Source: an uncultured Collinsella sp.
GTDB taxonomy: Bacteria; Actinomycetota; Coriobacteriia; Coriobacteriales; Coriobacteriaceae
Length of the DNA: 21,496 nt
Reading direction: 5' to 3'
Assembly: GCA_900757615.1 (NCBI GenBank)
Contig: CAAEON010000056.1
Location: forward strand, 1-21,496
Shown one piece after another: positions 15,023 through 21,496 of the stretch; positions within the stretch are counted from its first letter, which is position 1; the number at the start of each line of letters is the position of its first letter. Both the position numbers and the translations under genes were made by a program. The notes beneath the pieces are model-generated. The model made no database searches. It saw nothing but the letters and a program-made list of their open reading frames with translations, and was not told the origin of the DNA.

Positions 15023-15736
15023 CTACCAATCGAGTTCGGCGGCCGCGACGGGCGACTCGTTGAGCTCATCCTCGACAATGCGCCCGTCGCGCAGGCGCAG
15101 CACGCGATTGGCCATGCGCGCGATGGCGGCATTGTGGGTGACAATGATGATGGTGCAGCCGTAGGTGCGGTTGACATCCTCCATGAGCTGCAAGATTTCC
15201 TTGGACGTCTTGTAGTCAAGCGCGCCCGTGGGCTCATCGCACAGCAGCAGGCCCGGGTTTTTGACGAGCGCACGGCCGATGGCACAGCGCTGCTGCTGGC
15301 CGCCCGAGACCTGGCGCGGGAACTTGTTGCGGTGCTCGTAGAGACCCAGCGAACGCAGCAGGTCGTCGACATTGAGCGGGTTTTTGGACAGGTGCGCCGT
15401 GACCTCGATGTTTTCCTTGATGGTAAGGTCGGGCACCAAGTTGTAGAACTGGAAGACAAAGCCCAGCTCGCGGCGTCGATACTCGCCCAGATCGGCCGGC
15501 TTGAGCACCGTGAGGTCGCAGCCGTCTACCATGATGGAGCCGCCGTCGGCATCCTCCAGGCCGCCGATCAGGTTGAGAAAGGTCGACTTACCCGAGCCCG
15601 AGGGCCCCAGCATGACGCAGATCTCGCCGCGGTTGATGGACGTGTCGATGCCATCGAGTACCGTCAGGCGCGCATCACCATCGCCGTAGTGTTTCTTGAG
15701 CCCTTTGACCTGGACATAGGCTTCCTGCGTTGCCAT
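15023..15736 (-). CDS. ABC transporter ATPase, LolD/MacB type
   Basis: 237 residues. Walker A GPSGSGKS (44-51), Q-loop Gln96, signature VSGGQ (143-147), Walker B LLLCDE (163-168) and switch His201 are all intact, so this is an active nucleotide-binding subunit. It energises the FtsX-type permease encoded directly downstream. The start ATG at 15736 has GGGGG 6 bases upstream, better than the ATG at 15748. It is the first gene of the pair. Confidence 0.92.
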   Translation of the reverse strand: MATQEAYVQVKGLKKHYGDGDARLTVLDGIDTSINRGEICVMLGPSGSGKSTFLNLIGGLEDADGGSIMVDGCDLTVLKPADLGEYRRRELGFVFQFYNLVPDLTIKENIEVTAHLSKNPLNVDDLLRSLGLYEHRNKFPRQVSGGQQQRCAIGRALVKNPGLLLCDEPTGALDYKTSKEILQLMEDVNRTYGCTIIIVTHNAAIARMANRVLRLRDGRIVEDELNESPVAAAELDW

Positions 15737-15812
15737 GGTATCCCCCATTGTTAGCCTTGTACTACTTTATGAACGTAATAGTAAACCTTGGCGAACTATT
15801 TTGGGGCGAGGC

Positions 15813-15828
15813 CTGAAATTTATTTCAG
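15813..15828. promoter_or_regulatory. Perfect palindrome upstream of the ABC pair
   Basis: CTGAAAT, TT, ATTTCAG: 7-base perfect arms. It lies about 77 bases before the ATPase start and next to repeat locus C. It could be an operator for the ABC pair or part of the 3' structure of the upstream gene; no promoter can be assigned with confidence between it and the ATPase gene. Confidence 0.3.
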
Positions 15829-15830
15829 AC

Positions 15831-15886
15831 TAGTCATTGGGAACGTACTTAAATGACTAGCCGTTTAAGAACGCCCCCAATGACCA
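15831..15886. repeat. REP-like palindromic repeat, locus C
   Basis: A direct 29-nt unit (15831-15859; arms TAGTCATT and AATGACTA) and an inverse unit (15858-15886) overlapping by two bases, making a head-to-head pair. It ends 5 bases beyond the stop codon of the second ABC-2 permease gene (15892-15894). Confidence 0.85.
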
Positions 15887-15891
15887 GGTGG

Positions 15892-17097
15892 CTAGGCGCG
15901 GGATTTGGTGCGAGCGAGGGCCAGGCCTGCGGCGGCGATGGCGGCGGCAAAGAGCACCGTGACGCCCAGGTCGCAGGCGATGTCGCTCAGCACGGCAGGC
16001 GTCAGGTCCGAGGCAAGTGCCTTGCCAATCGCGTCGTTCACCCAATACGTCGGCACAAAGTGCGCCGCCGTCTGCACAGCCGAGCCCATCAGCGACAGCG
16101 GCATCCAGGCGCCGCCCAAAAACGTCATGAGCATGCCGAGCAGATTGCCCACACCATTGAGCAGCTCCTCGCGTGCGCCCAAGCTCGAAAGCGCAAAGCC
16201 AACGGCCAGCGGCGTGCACGCCAGGGCAAACGTCGCCGCCAGCGCCAGGCACACGCGACCCACGCCGACCTCGGCAACCGCGCCGGCAAAGCCCACGACG
16301 CCCATCATGCTCGACACAAACCAGATACAGACGGTGAGCACGGCGGCGGCCGCAAACACGGCAAGCGAACGCTGGCGCTCGGAGATTGGGCCGGCCTCCA
16401 TGCGGCGCACACGCTCGGGCTCGTTCATGCCCGAGAACACCAGTCCCACCGACACGATGACCGACGAGATGATCGCGTACGCACCGAAGTTGAAGTACGA
16501 CTCGAGCGTGGCGGCGGCAGTCGAGTCGACCTTGACCTGCTCGATCTCGACCTCGGCACGCTCGGTGGCCGCGTGTTCGGCAGCCTTGGCGACGTCACCG
16601 TTGGAGGCAGCAGGCTCAAGTGCGGCCGCAGCGCCCGCGAGCGAGATCCAGCGCGAGGCCTCGGCAGACGAAAGCGCCGCCGCCATGGTGCCGGCACCGT
16701 AGGTCACATCGAGCTTGGGCAGGGACTCCCCCACGCGGGCGGCTGCAACGAGGTCGTCCGCAAACCCCTCCGGGATAAAGAACACGCAGTCGGCGCTGCC
16801 CTTGGCGCTATTACTCTTGGAGAGCGCGTCCGCAAGATCGTACGTATCGTCGCCAACACCCGTGACCAGGTCAAAGCGCGACCCCAGATGCTTGGTAAGC
16901 GCACGCGAAAGATCGCTGTCGTCGCGGTCGACCACGATCACGTTGGCGTCGTAGGGCTTGTACTCGGTGAGCTGCGACGAGTTCCAGCTCACCGAGGCCG
17001 CGATGAATACGCCCATGAGCGAGATGAACACCGTATAGATGAGCAGGTAGAACGGGTGCGCCAGCGCCATGCGAAGCGCGGTCTTAAAGGTGCTCAT
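15892..17097 (-). CDS. ABC-2 type permease, second subunit
   Basis: 401 residues. One N-terminal helix (about 15-35), a long extracytoplasmic domain (about 36-210), then five or six helices to the C-terminus: the ABC-2/YhgE-like topology of exporters for antibiotics, peptides or lipids. I start it at the ATG at 17097, with AAGGAG 5 bases upstream. That ATG lies 14 bases inside the end of the preceding permease gene, so translation is coupled. The two permeases have the same layout and probably form a heterodimer with the ATPase encoded at 18281-19219. Confidence 0.85.
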   Translation of the reverse strand: MSTFKTALRMALAHPFYLLIYTVFISLMGVFIAASVSWNSSQLTEYKPYDANVIVVDRDDSDLSRALTKHLGSRFDLVTGVGDDTYDLADALSKSNSAKGSADCVFFIPEGFADDLVAAARVGESLPKLDVTYGAGTMAAALSSAEASRWISLAGAAAALEPAASNGDVAKAAEHAATERAEVEIEQVKVDSTAAATLESYFNFGAYAIISSVIVSVGLVFSGMNEPERVRRMEAGPISERQRSLAVFAAAAVLTVCIWFVSSMMGVVGFAGAVAEVGVGRVCLALAATFALACTPLAVGFALSSLGAREELLNGVGNLLGMLMTFLGGAWMPLSLMGSAVQTAAHFVPTYWVNDAIGKALASDLTPAVLSDIACDLGVTVLFAAAIAAAGLALARTKSRA

Positions 17098-18271
17098 AGC
17101 GGCTCCTTCCAAAGATCAGCGTGGCGGCGGCAACGAACAGCAGCGCCATAAGGACCAGCGCGCCGGCGCGAACGGCAAAGGGGCCCAGGTCCTCAAAGAA
17201 ATACAGGCGGTTGAACATGTCGCAGATGAGCTTGACGGGGTTGAGCCAGCACTCGGCCGGAAAGGCGCGGGCGACGTCGTCGGCAAGCGCCATCGCCGGC
17301 TCGCCGTAGAGGCCGGCGAACAGGGCGCACGTGGTGGCAAAGCCCGTGAGGATGCCCGACTTGGACGCCTTGCCACCCTTAACGGGAAGCGTGCCCACAA
17401 AGAGCCCCAGGCCCGTGGCGGCAAGCGCGGATGCAGCACCGCCCAGCAGGCACAGCCCCTCGCGCCCGCCAAAGTCGACGCCAACGACTAGGCGCACGTA
17501 GCCAATCGCGACCGCCATCGAGGCAAAGGAAACCAGCCACGAGCCGACAAAGATGCCGGCTAGCGACGCCGTCTTGGAAAGGCCACCCACGCAGCGGCGC
17601 GCGCCAAGGCCCGACAGATTGGGCTGCAGGTCGACGACGCTCAAGGCGGCAAACTCGGCAGACATCATCGCGACCAGGCCAAAGAGCGCGTAGTAGTAAA
17701 TGGTCGTGCCGTCGGGCGTGGTGCGCGTCAGGCTCACACGACGGGTGCCGCCCTCGAGCGACAGGGCGCGCGCAACCGCCTCCGGATCGGCGAGCGCCGC
17801 CGGGTCATCTTGAGCAATCTGGGCCATGAGCTCGGCGTTTTGCGTATACGAGCTTGCCACCGTCTCAAGGATGCTGCGGTCGGTGAGCACCGACGAAGCA
17901 CGCGAGCCGTCATAGCTCGAGAGCAGCGTGAGCTTGGGCGTGCCCGCAGCGTCGACCGTATAGATGCCCGCGACCTCGCCGGACTTGAGCGCACGGTTCG
18001 CATCGGCTGCGTCGTCGTACTCGTAGATCTCGAGCAGTTGATCGTCGCCCTCCTTGGCAAGCGAGGTCGCCACGTCCTTAAAGGACGAAGCGCCCCAGGC
18101 TTCGTCAGCGACAACGGCCACCGGCACCGGGTCGACCTTGCCGTCGGAGCTGAGGTTCGCAAACATAAACATGAACATCGTTGAAAGCGCAATGGGAAAG
18201 ACCGCGCCCCAAACCCACGTGCTCGGCCGACGCAATAGCGTCTTGAGCGTGGTGATGATGGTGTTGAACAT
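17084..18271 (-). CDS. ABC-2 type permease, first subunit
   Basis: 395 residues with the same topology as the next gene: helix at about 16-38, extracytoplasmic region (about 40-190), then a bundle of helices from about 190 to the end. It starts 9 bases after the stop of the ATPase gene, with a G-rich site upstream of the ATG, and its 3' end overlaps the second permease by 14 bases. Middle gene of the exporter operon; substrate not predictable from sequence. Confidence 0.85.
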   Translation of the reverse strand: MFNTIITTLKTLLRRPSTWVWGAVFPIALSTMFMFMFANLSSDGKVDPVPVAVVADEAWGASSFKDVATSLAKEGDDQLLEIYEYDDAADANRALKSGEVAGIYTVDAAGTPKLTLLSSYDGSRASSVLTDRSILETVASSYTQNAELMAQIAQDDPAALADPEAVARALSLEGGTRRVSLTRTTPDGTTIYYYALFGLVAMMSAEFAALSVVDLQPNLSGLGARRCVGGLSKTASLAGIFVGSWLVSFASMAVAIGYVRLVVGVDFGGREGLCLLGGAASALAATGLGLFVGTLPVKGGKASKSGILTGFATTCALFAGLYGEPAMALADDVARAFPAECWLNPVKLICDMFNRLYFFEDLGPFAVRAGALVLMALLFVAAATLIFGRSRYEHL

Positions 18272-18280
18272 GGCCGCCCC

Positions 18281-19219
18281 CTAGTCGCGCAGCTCGCGGC
18301 CGGTGATCTCGAGGAACACGTCGTTGAGAGTCGGCGGCTCGCTCCGCACGCGGCCGAGCGCCACGTCGGCGACGCGCAGCGTGTCGAGGATGTCCACCAG
18401 GTTGTGCGGGCTCGCCTCGCAGGTGCAGACGAGTTCGCCGCCGGACAGCTCGACCGAAAGCACGTGCTCGAGAGCGCGCAGCCGCTCGACCGTGGCGGCC
18501 TCGACGGCGCCGACCTCGACAGTCACGCGCTCGCCCATCTGGATCATGCGCTTGAGCTCGTCGTTGGTGCCCTGTGCCAGCACGCGCCCGCCGTCCATGA
18601 TCATGATGCGGCTGCAAATCTGCTCGACTTCCTCCATGTAATGGCTGGTATACACCACCGTGGCGCCTTCGTCGCGCAGGCGGCAGATGCCCTCCAGGAT
18701 GGCGTTGCGGCTCTGCGGGTCGACCGCCACCGTGGGCTCGTCAAAAAAGATGAGCTCGGGCTTGTGTGCGATACCGCAGGCAATGTTGAGGCGGCGTGCC
18801 AGGCCGCCCGAGAGCTTGCCGGGGCGGAACTTGGTAAAGTCACCCAGCCCAACAAAGTCGATCGCCTCGTCCACCAGCGCACGGCGGCGCTTGCGGTCGC
18901 TGACGTAGAGACTACAGAAATAGTCGATGTTCTCGCGCACGGTGAGCTCGTTGAACACCGCCACCTGCTGCGGCACCACGCCGATGCGACGCTTGAGGTC
19001 GTAGCGGGCGGGCGTCATGGGCTCACCGAACAGCTCGATAGTGCCTTTGTCGTAGGCAAGCAGCTGCAGAATACAGTTGATGGACGTGGTCTTGCCCGAG
19101 CCGTTGGGGCCAAGCAGACCAAAGATCTCGCCGGGGGCGATGCTCAGGTTAAAGTGGTCGAGCGCGATAAGATCGTCGTAGCGCTTGACGAGGTTTTCGA
19201 CGTGGACGATGTCTGTCAT
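18281..19219 (-). CDS. ABC exporter ATPase, DrrA/NatA type
   Basis: 312 residues. Walker A GPNGSGKT (37-44), Q-loop Gln84-Gln85, signature LSGGL (136-140), Walker B LIFFDE (156-161) and His193 are intact, and a C-terminal domain of about 90 residues follows, as usual in DrrA/NatA-like proteins. It drives the two ABC-2 permeases encoded just downstream. I start it at the ATG at 19219, where family similarity (MTDIVHVENLVKRY) begins; AAGGG lies about 9 bases upstream. The longer frame to 19285 adds 22 unrelated residues. First gene of the operon, divergent from the two-component system. Confidence 0.92.
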   Translation of the reverse strand: MTDIVHVENLVKRYDDLIALDHFNLSIAPGEIFGLLGPNGSGKTTSINCILQLLAYDKGTIELFGEPMTPARYDLKRRIGVVPQQVAVFNELTVRENIDYFCSLYVSDRKRRRALVDEAIDFVGLGDFTKFRPGKLSGGLARRLNIACGIAHKPELIFFDEPTVAVDPQSRNAILEGICRLRDEGATVVYTSHYMEEVEQICSRIMIMDGGRVLAQGTNDELKRMIQMGERVTVEVGAVEAATVERLRALEHVLSVELSGGELVCTCEASPHNLVDILDTLRVADVALGRVRSEPPTLNDVFLEITGRELRD

Positions 19220-19430
19220 GAGGCGGCCCTTCTGTTGGTCGTGGCCCGGTACGATTGCATCATCGCAGGAGCGGACGGCGCGCACCAGTGAGCTTTGTCA
19301 CGAGTGCGAGGGGGCAGAGGCGAAACCCCCGCTCGCGCGAGCGATCGACGCCGCTTTGCCGCGCGGGAGGAATGTCAAGGTTGCCCCGGGCGGCGCCTCC
19401 CCCGCGCGCAGCATCGCGTACAATACCCGT
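19220..19430. other. Divergent control region between exporter and two-component system
   Basis: 211 bases without a gene. It contains a perfect 12-base palindrome GCTCGCGCGAGC (19331-19342), a possible response-regulator or repressor site, and the -10 box of the kinase. No convincing promoter for the exporter could be picked out. Confidence 0.4.
19419..19424 (+). promoter_or_regulatory. -10 box giving a leaderless kinase mRNA
   Basis: TACAAT, one base from consensus, ends 6 bases before the ATG at 19431. A start 7 bases downstream would coincide with the A of the ATG. No -35 hexamer is evident. Confidence 0.5.
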
Positions 19431-20576
19431 ATGAACAGGCTTTTCGACAAATCGATTGTGCTGGCGTGCTGTATTGCGGCCGCCATGGGTCTTGCCGTGG
19501 ACGCTCGTCTGGTTGTGGCGTTTTGCTTTGGCGTTATAGCCACCTCGGCGTCGGAAGTCGCACGAGAAGAACACGCCCATCGCGCGAGCGAGGCCGCGAG
19601 CTACGCTTACATCATTGCTGCCGTCTTCGTGCCGCCATTTATGCCGTTCGCACCCCTTGCCTTCTATGACATCGCGCGGCGCGTGCGCCGTGAACGCATC
19701 TGGCCCGCGCTGGCGATTGGCGCCGTGTTTGTCTGCGCGCTTGTCGCGGACCTTCGTGGCGGCGTGCTCACCACCCGAACGCTGTTGCTAACCGCCATCC
19801 TTTCGATCGCTGCCACGTTGCTGTCGCTGCGCACCGCGCAGCTGGAGCGCGAACAGAAACGCATGCGTCGCACCCGCGACAAGCTGCAAGAACGCGCCCT
19901 GGCACTCGAGGCACGCAACCGCGACCTCGCCGACCGCCAGGACTACGAAGTCGAGCTCGCAACGCTCGCCGAACGCACCCGCATCGCGCGCGAGATCCAC
20001 GATAACGTGGGCCACCAGCTTACGCGCGCTTCGCTCCAAACCGAAGCCTTGCGCGTGGTCCACGCCGACGAGCCCGGCGTCGCCGCCGATTTCGCCGATG
20101 TCAAACGCACGGTTGACGAGGCGCTCCAGCTCGTGCGCGCCAGCGTCCACGCGCTCAACGACAATGCGACCAACCTCTCCGTGCAGCTCGAGCGCATCGT
20201 TGAAGGCGTACGCTCGGACAGCGGCCCACAGATTGAGCTTGAAGTTTTGGCCGAGCATGCGCCCGCCAACGTCGCCAACTGCTTTGCGGCGGTGCTGCGC
20301 GAGGCGCTTTCCAACGCCATGCGCCACGCCCATGCCAAAACCATTACCGTGCGGTGCATGGAGCATCCGTCGTTTTACCAGCTCGTTGTTACCGACGATG
20401 GCATGGGCGTGGTTCAAGCAAGCAGCCGCGGCGCCGCGGAGGGCATGGGGCTCGCCTCCATGCGCCAGCGCATCGAGGCGCTTGGCGGCACCTTCACCGC
20501 CGGCCCGCGTGCCGGCGCCGGTGGCTGGCGCGTGTTTGCCACCGTTCCCAAACAGCAAGGAGATGAGGACCGATGA
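19431..20576 (+). CDS. Sensor histidine kinase, NarL/LiaS (HisKA_3) family
   Basis: 381 residues. Five or so membrane helices (about 7-135) with very short outer loops, a coiled-coil linker (about 135-180), a HisKA_3 dimerisation domain with phospho-accepting His190 (REIHDNVGHQL), and an HATPase_c domain with N-box Asn295 (REALSNAMRHA), G1 box DDGMG (322-326) and GMGLASMRQR (338-347). The lack of an outer sensing domain fits an intramembrane-sensing kinase that watches the membrane or a nearby transporter. I start at 19431, where the hydrophobic segment begins; no ribosome binding site precedes it, but TACAAT does. The stop overlaps the regulator start (ATGA). Confidence 0.9.
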   Translation: MNRLFDKSIVLACCIAAAMGLAVDARLVVAFCFGVIATSASEVAREEHAHRASEAASYAYIIAAVFVPPFMPFAPLAFYDIARRVRRERIWPALAIGAVFVCALVADLRGGVLTTRTLLLTAILSIAATLLSLRTAQLEREQKRMRRTRDKLQERALALEARNRDLADRQDYEVELATLAERTRIAREIHDNVGHQLTRASLQTEALRVVHADEPGVAADFADVKRTVDEALQLVRASVHALNDNATNLSVQLERIVEGVRSDSGPQIELEVLAEHAPANVANCFAAVLREALSNAMRHAHAKTITVRCMEHPSFYQLVVTDDGMGVVQASSRGAAEGMGLASMRQRIEALGGTFTAGPRAGAGGWRVFATVPKQQGDEDR

Positions 20577-21202
20577 GGCTCATCGTTGTCGACGACGACC
20601 GCCTAGTGGTCGATTCGCTCAAGATTATCCTGGGCGCCCAGCCGCAGATCGAGGTAGTGGGCACCGGCGCCAACGGCAACGACGCGGTTTCGCTCTATGC
20701 CGAACACGCACCCGATATTGCACTGCTCGACATTCAGATGCCGGGACGCGACGGCCTATCGGCGGCGCGCGAGATCCTTGAGCACGACCCCGCGGCACGC
20801 GTGGTGTTTCTGACGACATTCTCGGATGACGAGTACATTGTGTCGGCGCTCAAGCTGGGCGCCCGCGGTTACCTGATCAAGACCGATGTCGCCGCCATTC
20901 CGCCAGCGTTGGCGCAGGTCATGGATAGCAAACGCGTGCTCGAGGGCAAGGCGATCGAAGATGTTGACTTTGACGGGATGGGCGACAAGACGGGCACGCC
21001 CCGCCGGCCCGCAGCCTTTGCCAGCCTGACCGACCGCGAGTTCGAAGTCGCCGAGCTCATCGCCCGCGGTCTCGATAACAAGGAGATTGCCGCCACGGCT
21101 TATATGGGAGAAGGCACGGTGCGCAACCACATCAGCTCGATCCTGGCCAAAATGGGCCTGCGCAACCGCACCCAAATCGCCATCGCCTACCTGCGAGGGT
21201 AA
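20573..21202 (+). CDS. NarL/LuxR-family response regulator
   Basis: 209 residues. Receiver domain (1-about 120) with acidic pocket Asp7-Asp9, phospho-accepting Asp53 in LLDIQMPG, Thr81/82 and Lys103; then a linker and a LuxR-type helix-turn-helix (about 145-207, LTDREFEVAELIARGLDNKEIAATAYMGEGTVRNHISSI pattern). It is the partner of the kinase, whose stop codon it overlaps. Likely targets are its own operon and the divergent ABC exporter, by analogy with LiaR/VraR-type systems; this is inferred from position. Confidence 0.93.
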   Translation: MRLIVVDDDRLVVDSLKIILGAQPQIEVVGTGANGNDAVSLYAEHAPDIALLDIQMPGRDGLSAAREILEHDPAARVVFLTTFSDDEYIVSALKLGARGYLIKTDVAAIPPALAQVMDSKRVLEGKAIEDVDFDGMGDKTGTPRRPAAFASLTDREFEVAELIARGLDNKEIAATAYMGEGTVRNHISSILAKMGLRNRTQIAIAYLRG

Positions 21203-21222
21203 TTACCCAACGGCCGACCGCT

Positions 21223-21275
21223 CCGGCATAGCAAAATGGCTGCCATCGATTTAATGCCATTTCAAAACTATGCCG
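21223..21275. repeat. Long nested inverted repeat after the response regulator
   Basis: CCGGCATAG (21223-21231) pairs with CTATGCCGG (21268-21275 plus 21267 edge), and inside it AAATGGC (21234-21240) pairs with GCCATTT (21256-21262). A 17-codon frame starting at 21236 lies within it and is not called because no ribosome binding site is present. From memory this looks like a recurrent Collinsella intergenic sequence. Confidence 0.55.
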
Positions 21276-21323
21276 GTTTACGGGGCTAAACTCAGGACCC
21301 CCAACCATACCCCCGTTTTCCAG

Positions 21324-21352
21324 AAAATCGCAGGCGTTCTACCTGCGGTTTT
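21324..21352 (+). terminator. Rho-independent terminator of the two-component operon
   Basis: AAAATCGCAGG (21324-21334) pairs with CCTGCGGTTTT (21342-21352), 11 positions with one wobble, followed by GTTTT and soon TTTTTT. It is nested in a wider imperfect inverted repeat (21299-21312 with 21367-21380, type CCCCCAACCATACC). Confidence 0.75.
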
Positions 21353-21446
21353 GTTTTCGCGTTTTTTGGCATGGCTGGGGGTAAGGGGCTAAACGTAGTA
21401 GATGGGCCGATTTCGTGGCGGCCCTTCCTCCCCTACGCACAAAAGT

Positions 21447-21481
21447 GCCGCCACGGAGAAGGGAGACGTCTCCGTGGCGGC
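21447..21481. repeat. Strong hairpin near the window end
   Basis: GCCGCCACGGAGA (21447-21459) pairs perfectly with TCTCCGTGGCGGC (21469-21481) over 13 bases. A related half (TTTCGTGGCGGC) lies at 21411-21422. No U-tract follows in the visible sequence. The remaining part of 21203-21496 holds no gene that I can support. Confidence 0.65.
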
Positions 21482-21496
21482 TGGGGGTGGGGGTGG

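Noticed and set aside
21236..21289. 17-codon ORF after the response regulator
   Set aside because: It has no ribosome binding site and is embedded in an inverted repeat.
1..21496. CRISPR array, tRNA/rRNA genes, insertion sequences or prophage genes
   Set aside because: No regularly spaced direct repeats, RNA gene signatures, transposases or integrases were seen in the window.

Overview
The window looks like chromosomal DNA from a high-GC anaerobic actinobacterium of the class Coriobacteriia, most like Collinsella. This rests on the GC-rich codon use, the gene repertoire (NRAMP/MgtE-type magnesium proteins, DUF362 iron-sulfur protein, G5/DUF348-type surface protein) and my recollection of similar intergenic repeats. 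No rRNA, tRNA, CRISPR array, transposase or phage gene is visible. Genes are mostly on the minus strand. The plus-strand genes are one hydrolase and a two-component pair.

Layout. 1-421: gene-free, with palindromes and a 31-bp inverted repeat pair. 422-3537 (-): an operon of a PRC-MgtE_N-CBS-membrane protein followed by an NRAMP-family transporter whose metal-site motifs are altered, preceded by a structured leader in which a hairpin covers a ribosome binding site. 3866-5272 (-): an envelope protein with a CE4 deacetylase fold whose metal-binding histidines are gone. 5345-6489 (-): a PRC-barrel protein and a YtxH-like small membrane protein with overlapping stop and start. 6626-8845 (-): a CorC/CNNM protein and a stand-alone relative of the N-terminal domain of cyanophycin synthetase. 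8956-9639 (-): a hemolysin III/PAQR membrane protein. 9827-10792 (+): a membrane-anchored alpha/beta hydrolase with two operator-like palindromes around its promoter. 10924-12129 (-): a DUF362 protein with a two-cluster ferredoxin insert. 12348-15736 (-): a LolD/MacB-like ATPase and a large FtsX-type permease. 15892-19219 (-): a DrrA/NatA-like ATPase with two ABC-2 permeases. 19431-21202 (+): a NarL-type histidine kinase and response regulator divergent from that exporter. 21203-21496: gene-free and packed with inverted repeats.

How the parts fit. Three protein families tied to magnesium or divalent cations (MgtE-like, NRAMP/NRMT-like, CorC/CNNM) lie within 8.5 kb, together with several envelope proteins, so the left half reads as ion and envelope homeostasis. 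The right half is export: two ABC systems, the second probably controlled by the adjacent two-component system in the manner of LiaRS-type modules. A 29-nt REP-like palindromic unit occurs at three loci, each time at the stop codon of a minus-strand gene, and at two loci the stop codon lies inside the repeat.

The most interesting items are the candidate cis-regulated MgtE-like/NRMT operon, the stop-codon-associated REP-like repeats, the degenerate deacetylase, the stand-alone cyanophycin-synthetase N-domain protein, and the paired operators in front of the hydrolase.
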